Part shown: positions 36,823 to 48,100 of the stretch, piece after piece | Layout of the letters: each line of letters opens with the position of its first letter | Numbering within the stretch: the first letter of the stretch is position 1 | NCBI GenBank assembly: GCA_963853835.1 | Contig: OY970825.1 | Coordinates: forward strand, 27,280,835 to 27,344,834 | Reading direction: 5' to 3' | DNA: 64,000 bases | Origin: Calendula officinalis | Taxonomy: Eukaryota; Streptophyta; Magnoliopsida; Asterales; Asteraceae | The notes under the pieces: model-generated | Told to the model about the DNA's origin: nothing | Database searches by the model: none | The model's input: only the letters and a program-made list of their open reading frames with translations | Program-made: the position numbers and the translations under genes

Positions 36823-37186
36823 TTTGTTTGAGAAGATCGGTGGGTCCTGCAGGAGCCAAAACCATCGTTGGCCAAACGACGGTAACCGATGGCGCTGTAC
36901 CCGATGGTCCGGTAAACCCCCTTACGTGTAACACATACAGGTAAGGTCTGAATACCACGATCAACAATACACTATGCCCAGCTGATAACCACCATTGCTG
37001 ACATCTCAAACCTCGGTTTCCCACTAAACCGAGTTGTTGCTACCGATGAAGCCAAGCCTCCTCAAATATGCGCACCTATTTCATTTATCGCAATCCACAC
37101 GCAACTAGATATATATCATTATCATATAATTAACATACCACAATTAATCATATAAACCACAAAAGCATGATATAATAATCTGCGCC

Positions 37187-37775
37187 GGGGTCAGCACTAA
37201 CAAGATCAGCATTAACGGGGTCAGCACTAACGGAGCCAGCACTAACTGATCAGCATTAACTAAACAACATTAACGAATCAGCATTAACGGGGTCAGCACT
37301 AACGGAATCAGCACTAACTGATCAGCACTAACTGATCAGCACTAACGGGGTCAGCACTAACTGGGTCAGCACTAACTGATCAGCACTAACTGATCAGCAC
37401 TAACTGATCAGCACTAACGGGGTCAGCACTAACTGGGTCAGCACTAACTGGGTCAGCACTAACTGGGTCAGCACTAACTGATCAGCACTAACTGATCAGC
37501 ACTAACTGATCAGCACTAACGGGGTCAACACTAACAGTGTCAACACTAACTGATCAGCACTAACTGATCAGCACTAACGGGGTCAGCACTAACGGGGTCA
37601 GCACTAACGGGGTCAGCACTAACTGATCAGCACTAACGGGGTCAGCACTAACTGGGTCAGCACTAACTGGGTCAGCACTAACTGGGTCAGCACTAACTGG
37701 GTCAGCACTAACTGATCAGCACTAACGGGGTCAGCACTAACGGGGTCAACACTAACTGAGCAATACTAACTGATT
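37187..37775. repeat. 14/15-bp minisatellite, about 40 copies
   Basis: The units are TGATCAGCACTAAC (14) and (G/T)GGGTCAGCACTAAC (15), mixed in runs of each type. There are diverged units at both ends (CATTAAC, CAACACTAAC, CAATACTAAC) and the purest units lie in the middle, as expected for an array growing from within. There is no spacer of unique sequence, so it is not CRISPR-like. Confidence 0.95.
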
Positions 37776-38488
37776 GCAACCAAACATGTAACACCTCAAT
37801 TTTTAAAACAACATTTAAATAACATTTAATCCAAAATACATAATATCATATCGGTGTCAAATACCGGTTTTACAAAAAACGAAAAGGTTTCTTGTTCGAG
37901 ATTATCAGAGTTTACAAAAACGGTGTTACAAATTATATCTTAACCATAGGATAAGGACTCTAATCATCAACACCGAGCTAATCTCAACAAGGCCTCTTCT
38001 AAACGGGCCTCCAAGATCTTCTAAACGAAAAGGTTTCTTGTTCTTCCCAATAGTCCAATAAATCTGACGATTGTCTATTCCAATAATACAAGAACGGCGA
38101 AGAAATCATAATTACTTGTATAAAATGTAAATAAAATCGAGATTTAAACGTCAATTTCATGAATGTGATATACGGAAGTTTCATGAATTTGATATGTTTG
38201 CCGTATATTCATTCCAATCCACCATTTAATTTAGGTTTAAGTTTAGATTTAGATATAATAAGGGTAATATAGTAATTATTTAAATAAATAAATTTGATAA
38301 TAATAATTATTGATATTATAATGATTTAATAAATAATAAAATAAGTTTTTGGACATAAATTTTTTTAAATGTTTGGAAGGATATATGAGTAATTCAAAAG
38401 TTTAAAAGGATATAGAAATAAGTTTTAAATTTTGAAAGGATATAAAAATAATTTATAACTTTTACAAGGACATATAAGAAATTTTCCC

Positions 38489-38497
38489 TAGTATTAA
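38489..38497. repeat. Mutator-like element target duplication, right
   Basis: TAGTATTAA, matching 34862-34870 at eight of nine bases. Confidence 0.7.
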
Positions 38498-38583
38498 ATA
38501 CCACATATTTTCATGATAAAACTCGAATCCTCGATCAAAATAATAAACGGCAGCACAATCTTTTAGTTGCATATTCTCTTCTT

Positions 38584-38676
38584 TTTTTTTAACTACAAAT
38601 TTTAATCTACTCTTAGTTACCATCTATGTCCACGACAGAATTTGAACCTCCGACTTCAAGGATGGGGAGCAAACAC
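38584..38676 (-). mobile_element. 5'-truncated SINE, same family as the one at 23252
   Basis: On the minus strand it reads GTTTGCTCCCC, GGTTCAAATTCTGTCGTGGACAT (B box area), AGAGTAGATTAAAATTTG and an A tail, parallel to the end of the full-length SINE at 23252. It is flanked by the perfect 14-base repeat CATATTCTCTTCTT at 38570-38583 and 38677-38690. The A-box half is missing. Confidence 0.8.
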
Positions 38677-38749
38677 CATATTCTCTTCTTATTAGTATGT
38701 CATATGTGAGGAAACAAGTATATTACACTAGTTATATATGTTTGTGTAT

Positions 38750-39040
38750 TTAAGGATGTGACATGCTTTCACAGAGTGGTTGTTTATGTGGTGTAGGTTT
38801 CACGATGTGGTGGAAAGGGGTACACCACCCCGTCCACGGTGTGGTGCATTTTTGTGGTCATCCGTGGTCACACCCAAGTCTTACCTTTGTGAGAAACAAA
38901 CAATGATTTGGTGGGGCCGCTTCACGTTTCATACCACACCGTGGAAGGGGTAATGTTATCATGTGGAGCAAGGTGTGGTGAATTGCCACATAAAACCACA
39001 CCACACGCCACATTAATAAGTCATACCGCATAGCCTAAAA
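38750..39040. repeat. GTGGTG-rich, MITE-like repeat
   Basis: Motifs such as TGTGGTGTAGG and CACGGTGTGGTG on the left are mirrored by CCACACCACACGCCAC and ACCACACCGTGG on the right. The composition differs sharply from the AT-rich surroundings. Subterminal repeats of this kind occur in hAT- or Harbinger-type MITEs. Exact ends and the target duplication were not resolved. Confidence 0.45.
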
Positions 39041-39330
39041 TATATAAAAAAGAGTAAATTAGTTTTCATGTAGTCTAACTAAAATTGCGAAAATATCCAT
39101 ATTTTTGTCTTTTTACTTTCGGATGATCCCTCCATCTAATAACCGTCAAATATGCCCGTTAAGCCGGTCGATGTATATTGCACATGAGTGCAATTTTGAA
39201 ATTTGAGCTTGATTTTTTTGTTTTCTCTAACGTATTTCCTAGGAATATATATTTACATAAAATGAATACAATGGTTTTCTCTAAAAATTTTATTGAATAA
39301 TATAACTTTAACTCTAAGTTTACCATATTA

Positions 39331-39376
<46 letters not shown>

Positions 39377-39960
39377 TAAATTAAATTAAATACGAATTTT
39401 AGTTTAAATGAAAATTTATATTAACTAATTACAAATTAGCATATTTCCCTTAGAAAAAATTATAAATATCTAGGTTTTATGTATAATTTGTTAAAAACGT
39501 ACGCTCTTAACGTAATATTTTGAGGTCTATGTAGTTATTTATGTTTTTTCCCTGCATTTAAAAAAAATATTGTGTACGAATTATTATAAAAAAATCTAAA
39601 ATATAATGAAATAGAGATGAAAATATGTAATTTTGGTTATTTTCCTTATTTATTAAAAAAGATTACGTTATTATGCACTGACGGAGTATCTGATGAAGCA
39701 AAAGATATTTGCAACCCAGTAGTCTAGTGTTGCATGATTCAGAGCACATTGTAAAATTAACCAATCGATCGATCGTCGGCCGTTTGTTCTTCTCGGTTTC
39801 TCCGGCGTCAGTTTCCACCACACCTTCCTCCTTTGCTCAACTAATTAGGGTTTAAACAGTTCTACTTCATAATACTCAAATCTAGCTTAATTCGTAGAAG
39901 CTCCATACCTGTAACTATTTTAAATTCAACAAAACCCTAGCTCAATTTAACTCTTCCTTC
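39041..39960. other. Promoter side of the ACBP gene
   Basis: AT-rich DNA with a TA microsatellite (about 39335-39372). From about 39770 the composition changes to CT-rich leader sequence with telo-box motifs AGGGTTT (39847) and AAACCCTAG (39933), often found near the start of widely expressed plant genes. Confidence 0.45.
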
Positions 39961-40003
39961 ATTTTAGGGTTTCAATTTACACGGTTTTACAAGTTACAGC
40001 ACA

Positions 40004-42312
40004 ATGTTTGACTGGCAACAGTATACTCAATCAATAATATTCGGCCTGATATTTTCATTTCTTCTCGCAAAGCTTTTCTCCATAATCTTCTCATTTCGCG
40101 ATCAAAATCTCCGTATAACTCGAGAAAGCTCCGATGAAGACGAATCTAATCAACTACCGGAAGTGAAAAATTCTGGTGCGGAGGAACCTAGGGTTAACAG
40201 TAGTAGCGATGAAGATGAACCGTTGATTATTAGAGATAATGAAAATGCAGCTGGCAGTGATGATCATGATGATGAAAATGATAGCGATGATGATTGGGAA
40301 GGTGTAGAGAGCACGGAATTAGATGAGACGTTTAGTGCCGCCACCGCGTTTGTGGCGGCAACGGCGGCGGATCGGTCGTCGCAAAAGGTGTCTAATGATT
40401 TGCAGTTGCAACTTTATGGTTTGTATAAAATTGCTACTGAAGGACCTTGTAGTGTTCCTCAACCTTCTGCAATTAAGATGACTGCTAGAGCTAAATGGTA
40501 AATTTCTTCTACATTTTATATAGTTGCAGAACTGATGAGAACTTAGATATGTAGAGTTATTATCTATATAATGTTTGGCTGGTAGCTGTGAAACATGTAT
40601 GCTGCTAATTTGGTTGCAAAATTTGTATGTAGTTAGCTTAATAAGTATGGTTAACTGACCCTTGAACACCCAAATAGTCTAATACCATATTTGTATCTCT
40701 GGTAAAAGGTTGTTTTTCCAAATTCTAGTTAATTGTGGTTGAGTGGGTAGGTGGCAATTGTGACCTGATTACTTATAAATGAGTCGATTCGGGTTATGTT
40801 GTATCTTTTACAGATCAAACGGGTAGAGCCAAAAAAGTTATCTGTAGAGGTCAAACGGGTTGAATGGGTTGAAAGTCGCCCATAGTGGACAAATACATCA
40901 CTTCTTTGATCATATTCTTTATTTGAATCTTGCTCAAATTCCCAAATACATTTTAATTTAATTTTTAACATAATGACATAATTTATATATGTGACAGGAA
41001 TGCATGGCAAAAACTAGGCGCAATGCCACCGGAGGAAGCAATGTTAAAGTATATTGAGATCATTACAGAGTTATACCCTACTTGGTTTGCTGGTTCAAAT
41101 TCTGTAAGACAACCTAACAATTTATATTTGATTATTTATTTATTTTTTATAATTTCACATTTATTCATATGTTGCTTTGTTTAATTTCTGATGTAATAAT
41201 TCACAGACGAAAAGAGGTGAAAATGCTGATGAACGATCAAGTAAGGATACCAGACCAATGGGACCTGTTTTTAGCTCTTTTATCCATGAAGAGGAGTCTG
41301 ATGAGCTGTAAGTTTTTCTAAACTTACAATGTTTGAGATAATCTTTGTTGTTGCCAAAGGTGGCAATATGGGCGGGTTAGGTAATGGGTCAAAACGGGTC
41401 ATTATATGTCCCGATCGGGTTGAGTTGACCCTTATGCATTTTTGTCAAATATCTTGATTCTCAGAAAATTAGATGCTATTCATGCCTTTGCAAGAGAAGG
41501 TGATACAGAAAACTTGATCAAGTGTGTTGAGGGTGGCATTCCGGTTGATATAAAAGGTTCGTTACATTCTTTTTATTTTTCTTTTAGTTTTAGTATTATT
41601 TATTTTATTTTTATTGTATAGAAAGAAAATGAATGCGTAGACCATTTATTTAATTAATACGTACAATTTAGTAAGATGTGAATTATTAAACGAATCATTT
41701 CATTTAAAAATATGCCTTACATTGGTTTATTAATTCCTGTGATTGAACAAATTTTTTTTTCTTTCCAATTATTAACTATTAAAAAAATGCAGATAGTGAA
41801 GGGCGGACCCCTTTGCACTGGGCTGTTGATCGAGGCCACATTGAAGCTGCAGAGTCCCTTTTGAGCAGGAATGCTGATGTCAACTTAAAGGTAATCATGA
41901 TGTCATTCATTTACCAATTTATGTTCAAATTTGCAATTTCAGCCCGTTGACTTGAAAATGGGTCAATGTGGGTTATATATTCAAATCCAATAGGTCAAGC
42001 GGGTTTAATATTTCAAACAAATTAGACATTAATTTCAATATAGTCAACCTGGCCCGGCCCGTTAACCAAGCTGTAGTTTTGACCCGTTACCCGACCCGCC
42101 CATATTTTTACATGAACTCTTGTTATGTTAACATGAAGGATAACGAGGGGCAGACAGTGTTGCATTATGCTGCTGTTTGTGAGAGAGAAAAGATAGCCGA
42201 ATTGCTTGTGAAGAAAAAAGCTGCTACAAATATAAAAGATGATGACGGAAATTACCCTTGTGACCTTTGTGATTCAAAATGGCCCTGGATTCAACCCTCT
42301 CTTGATTCATAA
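40004..42312 (+). CDS. ACBP2: Acyl-CoA-binding domain protein with ankyrin repeats (ACBP1/2 type)
   Basis: Six exons: 40004-40497, 40998-41103, 41207-41307, 41465-41556, 41793-41890, 42139-42312. All splits are in phase, giving 354 residues. An N-terminal membrane anchor (about 12-30, IFGLIFSFLLAKLFSIIF) is followed by an acidic linker. The acyl-CoA-binding domain lies at about 107-197, with LYGLYKIATEGPC, KMTARAKW and the NAW that follows it across intron 1. Three ankyrin units follow (about 235-331), e.g. GRTPLHWAVDRGH and GQTVLHYAAV. This domain order occurs only in the class II ACBPs of plants (Arabidopsis ACBP1 and ACBP2), which bind acyl-CoA and phospholipids at the ER and plasma membrane and recruit partners by the ankyrin part. 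The acceptor of the last exon (ATGAAG|GAT) has a poor pyrimidine tract. Whether it is ACBP1 or ACBP2 is not settled; the symbol rests on length. Confidence 0.94.
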
Positions 42313-43640
42313 ATTTGTTTGAAATTAAGAAATCATACAAAGCTTCATATTTCATTTTTGTTTTGGTGCTTTGAGTTGTATTTGAACATTCTGTGTTGCA
42401 TATTAATTGTCACACACACTTTTCATAGTCAAAACACGGAAAAATAGAAAGTCGTATTTACAAGTTTTTCGGTGAAAAGGGTATTTTAGGCTTTTTGTTG
42501 TATTTGAATCTTGAAAGATAGTATTATTTTGATCGTAGTTAATAAAAATATGTTTTTGATAATAACAACCTTTAAGGCTGCTAATGAAAGTGGATAATTT
42601 ATTTTAAAAAGTATTAATTACTTAGATAGAGTACTCAAATCCTTATGTTTGGATCATTTTCATAAATTTTGGATCAGTAAAAAATTGTCTCTTCATAAAG
42701 ATCTAAAATTATCTAATTTTTTTAAAATAATTGGTTGAAAAATTGTTTCTCACAATTCTTATTAAATTTTTAGTACTTACCTGATCCTAATCCTATCACT
42801 ATTTATGAATATTTATCCTTTTTAATTACCATTTACTGTAAATTGGATTAATAATTATAATCTGATTAATTAATAATTTTTAAAACAAGTTATTTATTCT
42901 TGACACTGTTATTAAAACTCAATAAAAAAAAATACTGTAAAGTGGCCTGGTGATATGTCACGTGTAGAACAAATATATTGGTTGACGCGTAGAGTAGAAT
43001 GATTAAAACAATTCACCGATTAGATTACAATTCAGAATAATATTTTATATTTCATTCTATAATCTAATGTAGTTAACTTTCAATTAAAATAAGCACCTTT
43101 TTATTTGAGTTTTATATGAACAGGTCTAAGACCAAATCCGAATACTTATAAACAATTAAAAATTAAAATCAAGTTTGATAATTTCAATCCGCAAATTCTC
43201 AAGTTGTCGATTATTTTTGTTATTTTAATGATTGTTCGTTATATTTTAGCAACAGATGTATTGTTTACAAAAAAAAAAAAAAAAAAAAAAAAAAATCAAA
43301 CATGACAAACGAATAGATCCTTTTTTGTTAAAAAAATGTGAATTTGAATTTTTTTAGTAATAAATTAAGATCAAACATTGATTATATATGACTGTATTTT
43401 TTTTAAGTGAACAATTTGTATTATTTATAAATACTTAATGATTAATGATTATACTTCATGATTTTACCTAGTATATGATCTTCAAAGCTGTACGCAATTA
43501 AATAGAATGTACATATATTGACCCAGTTTTAACAAATAATATGTATTTAAATTATACTAAAATTAATGATGGGTTACAAGTAGGAATTTCTTAAGCCATA
43601 AGTAAACAGGTTAATCTAGCCAGCAGAAGACTAAGGCAAA
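42313..43640. other. Non-coding, 3' side of the ACBP gene
   Basis: AT-rich DNA with the probable 3' UTR first. Around 42545-42595 a GTTTTTGATAATAACAACCTTTAAGGCTGC motif resembles the start of the MITE nested in the importin intron at 47870. An A-run lies at 43268-43295. No gene is seen. Confidence 0.4.
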
Positions 43641-43660
43641 ATATAAATCTCACATAAGAT

Positions 43661-43760
43661 CGGTGATGGTCTAGTAGTAAAATGATCTTTTACAGATTAC
43701 GAGTTTAATCATTTCTACAGATAAACATTTATGAGATAGTTAGAGTAAAGTTCAGAAAAA
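43661..43760 (+). mobile_element. Degraded SINE-like sequence
   Basis: GATGGTCTAGTAGTAAAATG resembles the A box area of the SINE at 23252, and ACGAGTTTAATCATT occupies the B box position. It is strongly diverged and no tail or target duplication is visible. Confidence 0.35.
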
Positions 43761-44570
43761 ATTATAACAATAGTTAGGTCGTCTACATCATGATGAAAGT
43801 TTCACCACCATGAAAGAGCCCATTATAACAATAGTCATGAATGTATTTTTTCTATGTATGAAAAAATTGTTCTTCATTCAATGTTATATGCTTTAGCCGT
43901 TTATTAATGAATATATATTTTAAAATTGGGAAAACTATATTAAAATACTAACTTTATTCTAAGAGATTTCCAAAGTGATTTATATTTTATTATAATTAAA
44001 ACAAAAATATTACAAATAATAATTTTACTTGAAACACGTATATATTAATTACAACATGTAGAGTCTCAATCACCATCTTCCTCGTTGTGTCATTGAAATT
44101 TAAATCATTATAAACTTTATTTTTTCTTACAGTTTTCAGGCAAAAAAGTTAAAAGAGACAGAAAAACCATTTTACTCCTTGTCTTAAATCAGTAGAATCT
44201 TTTAGAATTATTGATGTGTGCAGAGTGCACCGTATATGAGGTGTCAAATGTTTTAATATTAAATCCTGTCCATTGATTACAATAGTTGATACAAGCAAAC
44301 ATCATGTAGGCCCACTTTACAAACCTTATTCGGCCTTTTTGTTTCAGCAAACATTCGGTACTTAAGGCTTGTAGTCTAGTAGTATTTTTCGACTTGACTG
44401 CTTAGAATCGTATATTTTGAATACCAACTAATCAAATTCTATTATTTTTCTCTTTTTTGAGATTAAGAAATAATAACCTATTCGATAAATCTATGAAGGT
44501 TCCGAAATGAAATAAGTTATTTATCTTTTTATCTTATTATTAATCACAGATTTCTTATATAGCTAGAACA
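43761..44570. other. Non-coding, no gene seen
   Basis: AT-rich sequence with no domain-bearing frame or clear repeat. Confidence 0.4.
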
Positions 44571-44574
44571 TTTG

Positions 44575-44663
44575 GAGTTGTTCATGATCTATTGGTCACA
44601 TATTCAAGCCCTCGTGAAGGCAAAGTAAAGGAAATTAGATGTCGTTTAAAAGAAAAAAAAAAC
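44575..44663 (+). mobile_element. SINE 3' fragment
   Basis: ATATTCAAGCCCTCGTG fits a B box with its surroundings. The 3' end GAAATTAGATGTCGTTT followed by an A-rich tail matches the 3' end of the full-length SINE (GTAGATTAGGTTGCCGTT plus A). The A box is not recognisable. Confidence 0.5.
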
Positions 44664-45100
44664 AAGTATTCAGTAATCATACAGGTCATCCACTTTTTAA
44701 TTAAAGGGGTAAATGATATAGGAGTTAAAGTTAGCCAGTTTGATAGTTATTAACTAAGCTAATGTTAATTAAGTTGTTGAGTAAGTTAGTTGCTGATTAA
44801 ATGACTATTTTTGAAACTGAAATTGATTGTTGAAATTGAAAACCAAATCAAGCGATTTGGAAGATGATATTTCGATTTTGAAAATGAATATTGGAAAATT
44901 ATGTAATTCGAAATGTAATTAAATGGTTTGAACCATGATCCGGACCATCATATATGGCCGATTAAAAACTTAGGTTATAAATCATTGTTGACAGCTAATT
45001 AGTGCTTTATTTTTTATATACCATAATTAACAGTCTTTTTATAATATAATAACACACTTTCCCTGATATTATAGAGACAGATATGCATTTGTAATTTCAG
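44664..45100. other. Upstream region of the importin gene
   Basis: AT-rich. No gene is seen. Confidence 0.4.
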
Positions 45101-45106
45101 GTCCCC

Positions 45107-45156
45107 TCTTTCTCTCCCTCCTCATTCTCTCTCTCTAGGGTTTCAGAACCGCCGCT
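45107..45156 (+). promoter_or_regulatory. Pyrimidine patch and telo-box of the importin gene
   Basis: CT repeats (CTCTTTCTCTCCCTCC and CTCTCTCTCTAGGG) run into AGGGTTT. A Y patch with a telo-box is common at transcription starts of housekeeping genes in plants, including TATA-less ones. Confidence 0.45.
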
Positions 45157-45159
45157 CTT

Positions 45160-48100
45160 GGGCCATTGTTTGCTGACCGGAAGGTGTTTAATAACTTAAT
45201 CATCAGGTAATTAGCGTTACAAGCTTTTATAATCTGTTAAGTTTACTTTAATTGATTAATTTCTTAAGGTTTGATATCCACAAAAATTGGATTTACGATC
45301 TGACTGCGTACTGGTCAAATTTTTATTTTTGAGCTGTGTATGTCATCATTTGATATACGCATGTCGTGTAATCGATTATTAATTTCAACGGTTCGCAGTT
45401 GGAAACTGTTTGGTAGCAATTTGTTCTTTAAATTTTCTGTAGATCGGAATCCTTCGTCATTTATTGAACTATTACTGGTTTCGGTTGATTGCTTTGAAAA
45501 TAAACTTGAGGTTTTTTGGTGGTTGATAATCAATTTCATAGCAGCAAGTGATTCGACCTGAGCCCGCAGTACTTAGGAGAGAAGTCGAATTTGGCCTGAA
45601 CTCAGCTCGAAAAGCTCGAATTTATACATACATACACACACATATATATGTACATATACATATACAAAGATTGATAAAATCGATATGAACTCAAGCTGAG
45701 CTGTTTGATAAGATAAACTAAAATTAATCTGGTCCTTAAAAAATTTGTAATTACCAAAATAGATCCTTAAAATAGTTGTGGATATGTTTAATTTTGGTCC
45801 TGTGATATATTTTTCACGCTGTCTGTTTTAAAATCATCTAACCCTAATTCTATGTTGAAACAGTTCCTCCAAAACAGTTATGGCATTAGAAGTCACCCAA
45901 ATTCTGTTAAACGCACAGTCAGCTGATGGATCTGTTCGAAAACACGCTGAAGAAAGTTTAAAACAATTTCAAGACCAAAATCTCCCCGGTTTTCTGTTAT
46001 CTCTCTCTGCAGAACTTGCTAATGATGAAAAACCAGTTAATGGTCGTAAATTAGCCGGTTTAATTCTCAAAAACGCATTAGATGCAAAAGAACAACACAG
46101 AAGATATGAATTAATCCAAAGATGGTTATCACTTGATATTAACATCAAAACACAAATTAAATCATACCTTTTACAAACACTCACTTCTCAAGTACACGAG
46201 GCCCGATCAACTGCATCACAAGTAATCGCTAAAGTTGCTGGTATCGAATTACCACAAAAACAATGGCCCGAATTAATCGGGTCACTTTTGTCAAACATGC
46301 ATCAAGTGCCCGTTCATGTAAAGCAAGCCACTTTAGAAACCCTAGGTTATTTATGTGAAGAAGTGTCTCCAGATGCTGTGGAACAAGATCATGTGAATAA
46401 AATACTGACAGCTGTTATTCAAGGTATGAATGCAGCTGAAACTAGTAAAGATGTACAGCTGGCAGCAACCCGAGCATTATATAACGCGTTAAGTTTTGCA
46501 CAAGTGAATTTTGATAACGCTATGGAACGGGATTATATTATGAGAGTTGTTTGTGAAGCAACTTTATCGCCCGATATTAGAATTCGTCAAGCTGCTTTTG
46601 AATGTTTGGTATCGATTTCATCGAGTTATTATGAAAAATTAGGTCCTTATATGCAGGATATATTCAATATAACTGCAAAAGCGGTTAAAGAAGATGAAGA
46701 GCCTGTAGCTTTACAAGCTATTGAGTTTTGGAGCTCGATTTGTGATGAAGAAATCGACATTTTGGAAGAATACGGCTGTGATTTAACTGATTTTAATACC
46801 GCGGTTTCTGATATCCCGTGTTTTTATTTTATCAAACAAGCTTTACCTGTACTTGTACAGATGCTTCTAGAAACTTTATTAAAACAAGAAGAAGATCAAG
46901 AACAAGATGAAGGTGCTTGGAATTTGGCAATGGCGGGTGGGACATGTTTGGGCCTAGTGGCCCGAACCGTTGGGAATGATATTGTTCCACTTGTTATGCC
47001 ATTTATTGAAGAGAATATAACAAAGCCCGATTGGAGACAACGAGAAGGTGCTACTTATGCATTCGGGTCAATTCTAGAAGGCCCGTCACCCAACCAGTTG
47101 ACTCCACTTGTTAATGTGGCCCTAAATTTCATGTTGACCGCTTTGACCAACGATCCTAACAACCATGTGAAGGACACGACAGCCTGGACTTTAGGACGGA
47201 TATTTGAATTTCTTCACGGGTCGAATATGGAGACACAAATCGTGACTCCAACAAACTGTCAACAGATTATAACCGTTTTGTTACAAAGCATGAAAGATGC
47301 ACCGAATGTGGCTGAGAAGGCTTGTGGGGCCCTTTACTTTTTGGCCCAAGGGTTTGAAGATGTGGGCCCGGTTTCACCGTTGACTCCTTTTTTTCAGGAG
47401 ATTGTTCAAACTGTTTTGGCGGTTACTCATAGGGAAGATGCTGGTGAGTCTAGATTGAGGACTGCTGCTTATGAGGCTTTGAATGAAGTTGTGAGGTGTT
47501 CAACTGATGAAACGGTTACAATGGTTGTACAGTTAGTTCCTGTTATTATGATGGAATTACATCAAACTCTTGAAAGACAAAACCTTTCTTCTGATGAGAG
47601 AGAGAAACAGAATGACTTGCAAGGTCTTCTGTGTGGCTGTTTGCAGGTATGTTTATTTATATATATAGATAATGTTATATACAGGTAAATGTTTAAGGTA
47701 GTCCTTAATTTTTGTCTAGTCCTAAAGGACAAATCTCAAACATTTGATCAATGATATTTAATGGTCAAAATTAATCACATATTATATACATGAAGTGGTA
47801 TTTTGGTCATTTGGTACTTACAAAAAAAATTGAATTTTTTCTTTTTAATTTTATAGTATTATTTTTTGTGGGTTTTGATAATGGCAGCCCTAAAGGCTGT
47901 CAATAAGAAGGAATATTCTGGTTTGAAAAATAATAATTAAATAGATTATAAATCATTTACTCATATTTATCTTCATTATTCAAATTTCTTCCATTTTTTA
48001 GAAATATTCAATTAATAATGCAACTAATTCCATTTAAAATCTTTTTCCAAACCAGAATATTATTCATTATCAAAACTCTTCTTTATTATTATATTATTAT

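Noticed and set aside
36548..37024. 158-codon minus-strand ORF
   Set aside because: Its repeated SGYV segments come from a short tandem repeat, and nothing resembles a protein family.
37187..37775. CRISPR-like array
   Set aside because: The units abut with no unique spacers and the host is a plant. It is a minisatellite.
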